A stretch of DNA of 47,207 bases from JBIOJM01 sp044450785 (GTDB lineage Bacteria; Planctomycetota; Planctomycetia; Isosphaerales; Isosphaeraceae), in contig JBIOJM010000031.1 in assembly GCA_044450785.1 (NCBI GenBank), positions 1 through 47,207 of the forward strand. The letters run 5' to 3'. Every line of letters starts with the position of its first letter. The first letter of the stretch is position 1. This document shows, one piece after another, positions 7,854 through 17,200 of the stretch. The position numbers and the translations under genes are program-made. A model generated the notes under the pieces. The model was given only the letters and a program-made list of their open reading frames with translations, did not search any database and was not told the origin of the DNA.

Positions 7854-8912
7854 TCATCCACCTCGTCGGGCCGTGACCAGGAAGAACGGCATCTCCAGGT
7901 GGATGGTCTGGATCTCGACACCTTCGAACCCAAGCTCCTTCAGTCGCTCTTGATAAAACAAAGGGGACCGGAAGTTGCGGAAGAAGAGCAACATCGGGAT
8001 CATCCAGTACGGCACTGGGCCGGTCCCGACCTCGATGGGGGCGCGTTCGAAGATGAGCAGCGTCGCGCCGGCATCCAGGAATTGACTCGCCCGGGTGAGA
8101 ATCCGGGTCGCGTCGTCGTTCGACCAATCGTGGAGCATCGATTTAAACGTGATCAGATCGAAGCCCGTTGGCAGGGGATCGACCAGCGCGCTCCCCTTGA
8201 CGAAGGCGATCCGGGGGGCCTCGGGCTCGCGCCGGACGTGGTCCCGTCCGATGTCGCAGACCACGGGAAGGTCGAAGACCGTGCCGCGGAGACGCGGGTG
8301 GTTCTTGCAGACGCGCAGCAGGAACTCGCCGCTGTTCCCCCCGACGTCGAGCATGCTCGCGTACCGCGAGAAATCGTGAAATCGCATGCAGGCCGCAGCC
8401 TCGTATCGCGTCAGGCAGGTGGTGAACCGCATCCACCGCTTGGTCGCTTCGTAGTTCTCAGGGCTCGGCTCGAGGCAGCGATTGTAGTCGAACAGGTTGA
8501 AGATGCGCGCCTTCTGCATGAACCCGTCGGGGTCAACGAACAACCAGGGAAAGTGCTGGATCAAGTCGGGGGCGGCGAGATTGGCGAAGTCGAGCTTGGC
8601 TTCCAGCAGGTCGCGAAAGCGCAACGCGACCCGAAATCGGGGCGTCAGCCGGACCTCGTCGCCGATTCGCTCGACGACCTGGTTGGCGGCGAGAAGATCG
8701 AGCAGGAGCCGCAGCCCCCGGTGATCCCCCCGCCAGGTCCGTTCGAGGCGAGCGAGCGTACTGGGCTGCTCCTCCCCCAGTTGGTCGATGAGCCGGAGCG
8801 CCAGCGCACTTTTCAGGGCCTGCGCCGCGACGATGTTCGTGAGGAATTCGTCGACGCAGAGGAAATCGAAGTCCTCGCCCGGCTGGCACTGCGGCACCGT
8901 TGACGAGGCCAT
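7854..8912 (-). CDS. SAM-dependent O-methyltransferase (hydroxyneurosporene/caffeate-type, PF00891)
   Basis: 352 residues, typical of two-domain O-methyltransferases. Residues about 15-110 form the winged-helix dimerisation domain (VDEFLTNIVAAQALKSALALRLIDQL). The catalytic domain opens with MLDVGGNSGEFL (187-198), followed by GTVFDLPVVCD. FKSMLHDWSNDDA (256-268) places the likely catalytic base at H261. These enzymes methylate a hydroxyl on an aromatic or polyketide-like acceptor; some relatives have turned to hydroxylation or decarboxylation. The start is backed by GGGAGGGG eight bases upstream. It sits between the APH-like kinase (136-base gap) and the second oxygenase (148-base gap holding the low-complexity tract). 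Confidence 0.88.
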   Translation of the reverse strand: MASSTVPQCQPGEDFDFLCVDEFLTNIVAAQALKSALALRLIDQLGEEQPSTLARLERTWRGDHRGLRLLLDLLAANQVVERIGDEVRLTPRFRVALRFRDLLEAKLDFANLAAPDLIQHFPWLFVDPDGFMQKARIFNLFDYNRCLEPSPENYEATKRWMRFTTCLTRYEAAACMRFHDFSRYASMLDVGGNSGEFLLRVCKNHPRLRGTVFDLPVVCDIGRDHVRREPEAPRIAFVKGSALVDPLPTGFDLITFKSMLHDWSNDDATRILTRASQFLDAGATLLIFERAPIEVGTGPVPYWMIPMLLFFRNFRSPLFYQERLKELGFEGVEIQTIHLEMPFFLVTARRGG

Positions 8913-9024
8913 GGCGCTCGCCCCTCCCTTCGGTCGGGAGGCTCCGGCACGAGGCCCACGCGGCCCCGGACGGACTCACCGATCGAGCACACATGTAACA
9001 TACGGATGACCCGAGCCGATATTC

Positions 9025-9067
9025 AAGAGTCCGCGTGGCGATTCACGATCACCATGAGCGGATCGTC
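9025..9067. repeat. 43-bp dispersed repeat, copy B
   Basis: Matches 10714-10756 at 38 of 43 positions in the same orientation. On the minus strand this copy covers the last six codons and stop of the APH-like gene and the bases just after it. In a different minus-strand frame it reads DDPLMVIVNRHADS followed at once by a stop codon. It lies 113 bases upstream of the O-methyltransferase start. Confidence 0.85.
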
Positions 9068-10026
9068 CGGAGGATCATCTCCCGCGATGACTCGATCACT
9101 TCCCGTCCGGCAGCGGGCCGGTTCAGGAAGCTGACCCAATTGATGAGGTCGAGCAACCGGCACGCGCGCTTCCACTGGGGGACAAGGATGCCTCCGTGGC
9201 TGACAAACCCCTCGATCAGGTTGCGTTCGAACGACTCGATGTCGCCAAACGGCGGTCGGAGGATATGACCGAGATCGACCAGAGGCGTTGCGCTGATCGC
9301 GTATTCCCAGTCCACGACGCCGGAGACCTTCCACTGGCCGCCCACCCTGCGGACCAGGATGTTCGACCCATCGAAATCGCCGTGAGCCAGACAGGGTACC
9401 TCCTCCAGGTCATCCAGCAGAGGGGCCGCGGATGTGACGAATTCCCACAGCTCGCGACCAAGCTCACCCCCCAGGCGTCCGCACGCCTGACCTTCGAAGA
9501 GGTCCCGATGGATGTAAGACCGAAAGACCTCGGCGTCCAGGTGCAGCGGCTTCGCAACCTCGAGCCCGTCGTCGAGGAACCCGGCCGACGCGAACTTGAA
9601 GGAGCCAATCAAGGCCAGGACCTCGCCGACCTGCCGTCCGACCAGGGCGACCTCCTGCCGGCCCGCCATCGCGGGCAGGTCATCGAGCGCGATCCCTTCA
9701 AGCCACTCCAGGATCGCGTACGGATGCCCCGTGAACGGATTTGTCACCGCGTAGTGGAGGAAATGCGGGACCGGAACCCGAGACCGCACGCGCCCACCGA
9801 GCACGACCTCCAGCCGTGAGGATTCGGGTCGGGTGACGAAGATCCGCAATCGGACCGGTGACTCCCGCCCAGAGATCATCAGGCGGTAATTGGTGTTGGA
9901 AAGGCCCCCATCGACGGGTCGAGCGTCCTCGACCTGTCGACCAGGGAACGCGGGCTGAATCAGCGCGTTCAGGGCCCTGATGTCCAGGACCAGGAACTCG
10001 GCTCCGCGCTGCCAATGACGTTTCAT
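9049..10026 (-). CDS. Aminoglycoside phosphotransferase (APH)-family kinase
   Basis: 325 residues with the APH/choline kinase fold (PF01636). A glycine loop is seen at GGLSNTNY (40-47), the hinge at AILEWLEG (104-111), the Brenner-type catalytic loop at CLAHGDFDGSNILV (212-225) with the catalytic aspartate in HGDFD, and the metal-binding motif as GVVDWEY (236-242). The family transfers phosphate from ATP to a hydroxyl on small molecules such as aminoglycosides, choline, homoserine or macrolides. In this cluster it could phosphorylate a biosynthetic intermediate or provide self-protection; that is inference. It follows the PF13759-like oxygenase with only three bases between stop and start, so the two are co-translated. 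Confidence 0.85.
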   Translation of the reverse strand: MKRHWQRGAEFLVLDIRALNALIQPAFPGRQVEDARPVDGGLSNTNYRLMISGRESPVRLRIFVTRPESSRLEVVLGGRVRSRVPVPHFLHYAVTNPFTGHPYAILEWLEGIALDDLPAMAGRQEVALVGRQVGEVLALIGSFKFASAGFLDDGLEVAKPLHLDAEVFRSYIHRDLFEGQACGRLGGELGRELWEFVTSAAPLLDDLEEVPCLAHGDFDGSNILVRRVGGQWKVSGVVDWEYAISATPLVDLGHILRPPFGDIESFERNLIEGFVSHGGILVPQWKRACRLLDLINWVSFLNRPAAGREVIESSREMILRTIRSW

Positions 10027-10029
10027 GAG

Positions 10030-10695
10030 TCAATGGTCTGAATAAGGCACAAAGGCGTTGAAGGCCATGGATCTCCGTTCGCCCTTGCCGCGGAACGGCT
10101 CCGCCCCATGCAAGAGCCAGCCGGGGAAAATGTAGAAATCGCCGATCCGAGGTTTGAAACTGATGATCGATTTCGAGTATTGCTGTCTTCCCCCCATGAG
10201 GAAGTTGATATAGCCGGCCTGTCTCCCGGAAATATACGTTTTTGCGTCTTCCGCCTCTTCGTCGCTGATTTCAGGGACCTTGAGATACAGCGCCCCGGAG
10301 ATGTCGCCCGAGTGAAAGTGCACCGGGCTGGGTGTTCCGGCGAATTGACTCACGACCCAGAAGCTCTGGAATTTCACTTCCTCAATTTGCGCACTGGTCA
10401 CCCGCTCGAGATAACGACCGATAAGGCGCGCTGTCTGCCGTGCCAGCGACTCTTCGCCACCGTCGAAGACAACGCTCTGCGGCAGGACGAATTCCATGCC
10501 TTGATGCCCCGCCACGACCTCATCGGCATACTTGTTAATGTGGTTGAGTAACGTCGCCGGCACCGTCACCTTCGCGATCATCGGCCCAAACGGGGAGTAG
10601 AAGTCCATCCCCGGGTCCTCTCCGTCGGTCGCGCAGATGTTCGCTTCCGCCTCGTACCTTCTGAGCAGTTGTGTTCGGTTGCTCGGGTTCGTCAT
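10030..10695 (-). CDS. 2OG-Fe(II) oxygenase of the PF13759/TIGR02466 type
   Basis: 221 residues, the family's usual size. The N-terminal part has DFYSPFGPMIAKVTVP and LLNHINKYAD, which fits members whose first strand names the target and then folds into the jelly roll. The iron-site segment is SPVHFHSGDISGALYLKVP (H126/H128 and D131), and the distal block is GDFYIFPGWLLHGAEPF with H196 followed by the 2OG-binding arginine in GERRSMAFN. It is the first gene of the minus-strand cluster and starts beneath the 541-bp intergenic region. The ribosome-binding site overlaps GAGGATGGGGA directly before ATG. The substrate is unknown; the family is poorly characterised. Confidence 0.82.
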   Translation of the reverse strand: MTNPSNRTQLLRRYEAEANICATDGEDPGMDFYSPFGPMIAKVTVPATLLNHINKYADEVVAGHQGMEFVLPQSVVFDGGEESLARQTARLIGRYLERVTSAQIEEVKFQSFWVVSQFAGTPSPVHFHSGDISGALYLKVPEISDEEAEDAKTYISGRQAGYINFLMGGRQQYSKSIISFKPRIGDFYIFPGWLLHGAEPFRGKGERRSMAFNAFVPYSDH

Positions 10696-11236
10696 TCCCC
10701 ATCCTCATCAAAAAAGAGTCAGCGTGGCGATTCACGACGACCGCGAGCGGATCGTCAGTTGGCGGGAGATCGACGACTTTTCCAGGCATAATCTTTGCGC
10801 ACCATGTCGGCGAGTTTCAAGAAATTTCGATTGAACGCTTTTTTTGTCTTGCAAAACCCCTGGCGACTGGTTTTAACTAATACCCGCAATCGTCCTCGTT
10901 TTCCAGCGCCTCTGATGGACCCAGGGGACGGGATCTCGCTGCTTGAGGTGTATTTGCTGCTTTTTGTAGATGAATGATCGATTCCACGTCGAGCAACTGT
11001 CTCGATGTCTAAGGATCATGACGAAATGGGCGAGACGGAATCGCTCCCGACGGCCAATCCGTGTGGAATCGTCCCGACAGTAAGTTTGTGTTGAGTCGCT
11101 CGCGGTTCCCAACGGCAACCACGACTCCGGCCACGGGAGGGTCGATCCCTGGCTCGGTCTGTCGTGCCGCGCTAGCGGTCGCCGGGGTCGGCACGCACAT
11201 CGATCTCACAAATCATAGCACCAGGGAGTTCCACCG
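10696..11236. other. Divergent intergenic region between the enzyme cluster and the giant gene
   Basis: 541 bases between two divergent starts. It contains copy A of the 43-bp dispersed repeat (10714-10756) and a locally AT-richer stretch at about 10795-10880 with a run of seven T (10829-10836 region). It must carry the promoters of both transcription units, but I could not pick a convincing -35/-10 pair. Short open frames occur on both strands; none shows a recognisable protein. Confidence 0.6.
10714..10756. repeat. 43-bp dispersed repeat, copy A
   Basis: Matches 9025-9067 at 38 of 43 positions. It lies 19 bases upstream of the first cluster gene. Read on the minus strand in the frame that starts with ATG at 10789, it encodes DDPLAVVVNRHADS and then continues (FLMRMGND) into the oxygenase gene in another frame. 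Of the five differences from copy B, two are silent in this frame and one is V/I. Confidence 0.85.
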
Positions 11237-14200
11237 ATGTCTGATAAGTGGAAGCGGCCTTTTGGGTCGAAGCGGGCGAAGTCCACGGGGGCTCGGCCCC
11301 GCTCCTCGGCGAACCGCCCACGGCGGAAGTCGCCGTACCTGGTGATCCAGGAACTCGAACACCGCACACTTCTCAGCGTTACTGCGAGCTTGAATGCAAC
11401 GGTGCTTGATGTCAATCTATCAGCGGCCAATGACCAGGCGATGATCACGCCGTCGGGCTCGAACATTCAAGTCAGCGGCACCGGTTATTCCAGCAATTCG
11501 TTCGCGGGCGTCACAGCGATCGTGGTGCTGGGCGCCAACACGTCCAGCCAGGACGATCCCAACCAAGGCGTCACATTCGGGGGCAGCGGCGGCACGATCA
11601 CTCTCCACTCCGCGTCGGGCACCGACGCGCTGAAGGTCACCGGCATCACCGCGGTGACGTTCACCGACGTCACGATCGACGCGACGTCGGGCAACATCGA
11701 CGTCGAGGTCTCCGAGACGACGTCGGCGACGGGTGTGCTGGGGGCGACCGCGCCGCAGGTCTCGGTCAGTGTCACGGGGGCCACGATCACGGCGGACAAC
11801 ATCACGCTTGACGCCAATGCTTCGTCGACTTACACGAACAGCGCCCCCCTCGGGGGAGTTCTCAACGCCTTGGGCGCGGCCGTGGCGATCGCCGATCTCG
11901 AACCGAGCGCGACGGTTACGGTCCAAGGGTCTTCGACGAAGATCACGGTCAACGGGGCCAGCGGGAACGTCACGATCGGGGCAGACGCCAGCGCCACGGT
12001 CAACTCCACCACAACGGTCGGGAAAGACATCAGCGGCAACGCCCTCAACCCGGTCGATGCGGCGATCGCCGCATCGATCGTCAACTCCTCGGCGGTCACC
12101 CATGTCGGCGGCGGCTCGACGGTCAGCGCCGGCAGCGGCACTGGCACTCTGAGCATCACGTCGATCAACACGACCAATGTGACGACGGAGGTCGACGGAT
12201 CGAGCGCCCTCGGCGGGGCGAGCGCGGCCGTGACGCTCGACAATAGCACGAGCCAGGCCTTCGTGGACGGCGGCTCCACCGCCACGGGGGGCACGGTCGA
12301 CGTCTCGGCTACGACAACCAACACGGCTAATACCACCGCCAACTCGACGGCCACGGGCGGCGGCGCTAACAGCGCGATTCAAAACATCCTGGCGGGGAAA
12401 GTCGACCCGGCCTACCTCTCGGACGTAAACCCCCCATCCCCCAAGCCCGCCGACAAGACCTCCCCGGCCGAGACGGCCTCGTCGGGCGGCCTCCCGCTGA
12501 CCGTCTCGGGCGCCGTGGCGGTGACCAAGTTCACGCCGACGACCCAGGCCTACGTCGACTCGTCCACCGTCACGGCCGGCAACGCCATCAACATCGACGC
12601 GTCGTCCAACAACAACACGTCCACCGTGGCGGACGCCAACGCGACCACCAGCAACGCAAATGTCAGCGTGGGGGTCGCCGTCGCGATCAGCGACACCGAC
12701 GTGAGCAACACGGCCACGGTCGAGAACACGGCCGGCACGACTAGCCTGTCAGCCCCGACCATCATGGTCCAGGCGGCCACGCCCACCATGTCCTCCTCGA
12801 CGCCGAACATACTCAATACCACGGCGTCGGCCACCTCGGGGGTGTCAGGCTCGAACGTCGGAGTCGCCGGCGCGCTGGCCCTGAACATCGTGTCCAATAC
12901 CAGCGAGGCATCGGTCCCGACGGGCTCGACCGTTTCCATGGCCGGCAACGTAACGTTCAACGCGCAGGACAACGCCACCGAGACAGCGTCAGCCCAGCCG
13001 CCGGTCGGGGCCGTCGGGGGCTCCGGGGGCGGCGCGTTGGGCATCGGCGCCTCGGTCGCGCTGAACATCGCCGGCAACACCACACTGGCCGATCTCCAGG
13101 ACACGGCGCAACTGACCGGTGCCAACAACCTGACATTCACGGCCGGCTCCACCGACACGGTCGCCACGAACGCGGTGTCCGGCTCGTCGGGAGGGTCGGT
13201 GTCGATCAGCCCCTCGGTGGGCATCACGGTGGTGACCAACACGACCGCGGCCCAGGTGGGGGCTCCGGACGCTGCGAATGACCCGCTCGTGGTCGGCGGC
13301 GCGTTCTCGGCCACCGCGACCCACACCGGCCTGGCGTCGACCCCGACCGGGGCCGCGTCCGGCGCGGGGACCGCGGTCTCGGCGGGCGTCTCCATCGCCC
13401 TGGCCTTCGTCACCGACCAGACCACGGCGACGACCCTCCGCTCCCTTGACGCAAAAGGTGGGGGGGTGACGTTAGAGGCCGATGGGTCGGCTGCCAGTCT
13501 CGTCTCGTCCGACGCCAGCGCGTCCGGCGGGCCGACCGCTTCCCAGGAGAAGTCGGAGAACAGTCCTCCCACGAGCGACACCAGCGAGGAGGGGCCCGGC
13601 TCCGACACGTCCGACTCCACCTCCGTCGACGGCCAGAACGCCCAGCAGCGCCACTACGCCGACAGCGAGAGCACAGTCACCGACTCCAAGGGAAACACGG
13701 TCAGCGCCGGCGACACCAAGAAGAAGTCGGCGACCCCGGCGGCCAAGACCTCCGACGGGGGAGTCACGGTGGCCGCCGCGGTGGCCATCAACATCGTCGA
13801 CAGCGAGGCCGACGCGACTGTCCCCGCCGGCCTCACCATCACCGCCACCGGCCCCTTGACCGTCACCGCCACCAACGACACCGGCAACAGCGCCAACACG
13901 ATCTACGGCGACACGGCCAACGCCTGGGGGACCGCCGCGGGGACCTCCAAGGTGGGAATCGGGGCGGCGGTCGCCGTGAACCTCGTCAAAGCCTCGACCG
14001 AGGCGACGATCGGGGCCTCGACGATCAACACCGATGGTGTGAACGTCAATGCGGGGATGACCGTCGCCAATCCGATGAACGCATTCGGCGCCACGGCGAC
14101 CTCCGGCGCGGGGGCGGGCGACATTGGCGTGGCCGGGTCGGTGGCGATCAACATCGTGAACGACACCAGCCAGGCCCTGATCGAGACCGGCGCTGCGGTC

Positions 14201-17200
14201 GCCGCCAATGGCGGCGATGTCTCGCTGACCTCGGCGAACAACTCGACCGACACGACATTGGCGCTGCCGGCGGGGGTCGCCACGGGCGACAGCGTCGGCA
14301 TCGGCGCGTCGCTGGCCCTGAACATCATTACCGACACCACCCAGTCCGAGGTCCAGGACGGAGCCGCCCTCACGAACACCGGTAACGTGACAGTGACCGC
14401 CAGCGCGTCCCACTCGATCATCACCTGGGCGCAGAACGGGGCGGCGGGCAAAGTGGCCGTCGGCGCCGGCATTTCCATCGTGATCGCCGGCGACCAGACG
14501 ACGGCCTACATCGGCTCGGACGCTCAGACGTTGAATGCCTCGGGTGGTCTCACGATCGGAGCGAGCGGGTCGTTCTCGGTGGGCTCGCTGGCCGACTCCA
14601 CGGCCGCCACCAACGGCGGGACCGTCGGGGTCGGGGCCTCAGTGGTCGTCAACGTGGCGCAAGACTCGTTCCTGGCCGAGCTGAACCGCAACGTATCGGC
14701 CGCCGGGCCCATCATGATCACCGACGCGGCGACCGGGTCCAGTCAGGCCACCGCCATCGCCAGCGAGAACGGGGCCCCTCCCTCCAGCTCCAACACCGAC
14801 ACGGGCGGCAGCGACGGAACCGCGGACCAGGAGTCGTCGAACCAGTCCACCTTCGCCCATGGCGAGGGGGGCTCGGATTCACCCAATGTCGCGGCGCCCC
14901 CGACATCGAACAGCGAGATGAGCTCGCCTTCGAGCTCGGCCAGCGGCAAGTCGGGCGGCAGCAGCGGCGAGTCGAAGGTGGGCATCGCGGCGGCCGTTTC
15001 GGTCAACGTGCTGACCACCAGCACGGTCGCGGAGATCGAGAACGGTCTCACCGTGACGACGACCTCCGGCGCGCTGACTGTCGGCACCACCAACCAGACC
15101 AGCGCCCTCGCCCTGGCCGACGGGCGGGCGACCAGCAACAAGGTCTCGATCGGCGCAGCCGTGTCGTTGAACGTCGCCAACGTGACCAACGACGCCACGA
15201 TCGGCTCGTCGGCCACGATCTCCGCCCACGGCGTGAACGTGACCGCGCTCATGACCACGGGGCAGGTGAATGACTTCTCGACGCAGGGGCTGGGTGTCGC
15301 CATCGGGTCGCAGGTCGGCGTCGCGGGCTCGGTCGGGATCAACGTCATCACGATCAATACGCAGGCCTCGATCGGCGCCGGCACCGTCGTCAAGTCATTC
15401 GGCGGCCTGAGCGTCCAGGCCGCCAACGACGAGACGCTTCAGAACATCGCCTTCACGCTGGCCGTCGGCCAGGACGCCGGTGTGGGCGCGGCCGTCAACG
15501 TCAACGTCCTGAACAACCCGACCAACGCGTTTCTTGACTCCAACGTCCAGGCCAACGTGGCCGACGTGACCCAGGTCACGGCCGAGTCGTCGCTCAATCC
15601 GTCGATGGACCCCATCCCCAATTCGGTCGCCGACACGATCGTCGCCACCGGCACACTGACGGCGGGATCGGATGAGGTGACGGGCATCGACGCTTCGATC
15701 GTCAATGGTACGATGACCCCGTTCGTCGGGGAGCCTGTCACCGGCACCGGCATCCCCTTCGGAACGGTGATTGTGAAAAACGACAGTAAACCGTTCACCG
15801 GCATCCTGACGTTCGGATCGAATGTGGTCACTTCGGATGACACCGTTTTTCTTGATCCGTTAAAGACGCCGAAGGTCGGGGAGACCGTCAGCGGACCCGG
15901 CATCGTGCCTGGGGCGACGATCCAGAAAATCACTCTCAGTATGAGCGGCGGCACCAGTATCACGCTTTCGGCGCCCGTGTTTGCCAACGGTTCCGCGCCG
16001 CTCGCCGCCGGCTCCCTTCAACTTTCTGCGAACGCGACCGCCAGCGGTCCCGTGATCATCACCGAAACTCCAGTGAGCATTGTGACCACGGCCCTTTCGT
16101 CGCTGCACCCGACGAACTTCGCCGCGGGGGCCGGGGCCTCCTCCGGCGGCGCGGGCGTCGCCGGCTCGTTCATCGTCAACGTCATCACTCAGACGACGCA
16201 CGCCTATATCAACGGTAGCGCCTTGATCAATACCAAGGTCGGCACGGCCGGTTATCCGACGGCCAAATCCGACGAGGGCGTGACCGTGGCGGCGACCGAG
16301 ACGATGAATATCGCGGACTGGGCGGGCGCGATCGGCGGCGGCGACGACGCCGGCATCGGCGCGGCCCTCGACGTCAACATCGTCACCGAGGACGCCCAGG
16401 CCTATATCGCCCCGAACGCGACGGTTGACGCGGCCCAGAACGTGATGGTCACCTCGAGCACGAACGGGACCTTCAATTCGATCACGGCGGCGCTGGCGGT
16501 CGGCGGGTCGGCGGGGATCGCCGGCGCGGCCTCGATCGAGATCCTGTCGCCGACGACCAACGCCTACATCGACACTGGCACGACGGTCGACGCCCAGGGG
16601 GACCTCCTGGTCCAGGCGAGCCGCCAGGCGACGATCAACACGCTCGCCGGCCAGCTCGGCGTCAGCGGCGACGCCAGCGTCGGCGCCGCGGTCTCGACGG
16701 TCGTCGATACCGTGAACACCGATGCGTACATCGGCTCGGGCGATATGATCACGGCCCAGGGGACCTCGGGCACGATCCCGGTCCTCACCGGCAACTCCGC
16801 GGGCGACACGACGCCGTTTTCGGGGGTGGCCGTGGTGGCGGCGACGTTCCAGAACGTGCAGTCGATCGTGGTGGGAGGCGCGATCTCCGGCTCGGTCGGC
16901 ATTGCCGGCTCGATCGCGGTCAACGTGCTCTCCGACACGACGTTGGCCTATGTTGCCGCCGGGGCGAATCTCAATGCGACCGACGGCTCGCCGGGAAGCG
17001 GTCCGGGCGTGATGGTCACGGCCGCCGACCCCTTGACCCTCTTCAGCACGGCCGGCGCGCTGGCCGCCGGCGGAGACGCCGGCTTGGGCGCCGGCGTCGA
17101 CGTGGACTCGATCACCAAGAACACCCAGGCGTACATCGCGACCGCGACCGTCACCGCCGACGGCGACGTGCTGGTCCAGGCCAAGTCGGCGGAAAACCTC

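Noticed and set aside
10535..10789. 84-codon minus frame as a full precursor peptide gene
   Set aside because: Two thirds of it overlaps the PF13759-type oxygenase in another frame; only the shared 14-residue stretch is notable, and it is reported as a repeat rather than a gene.
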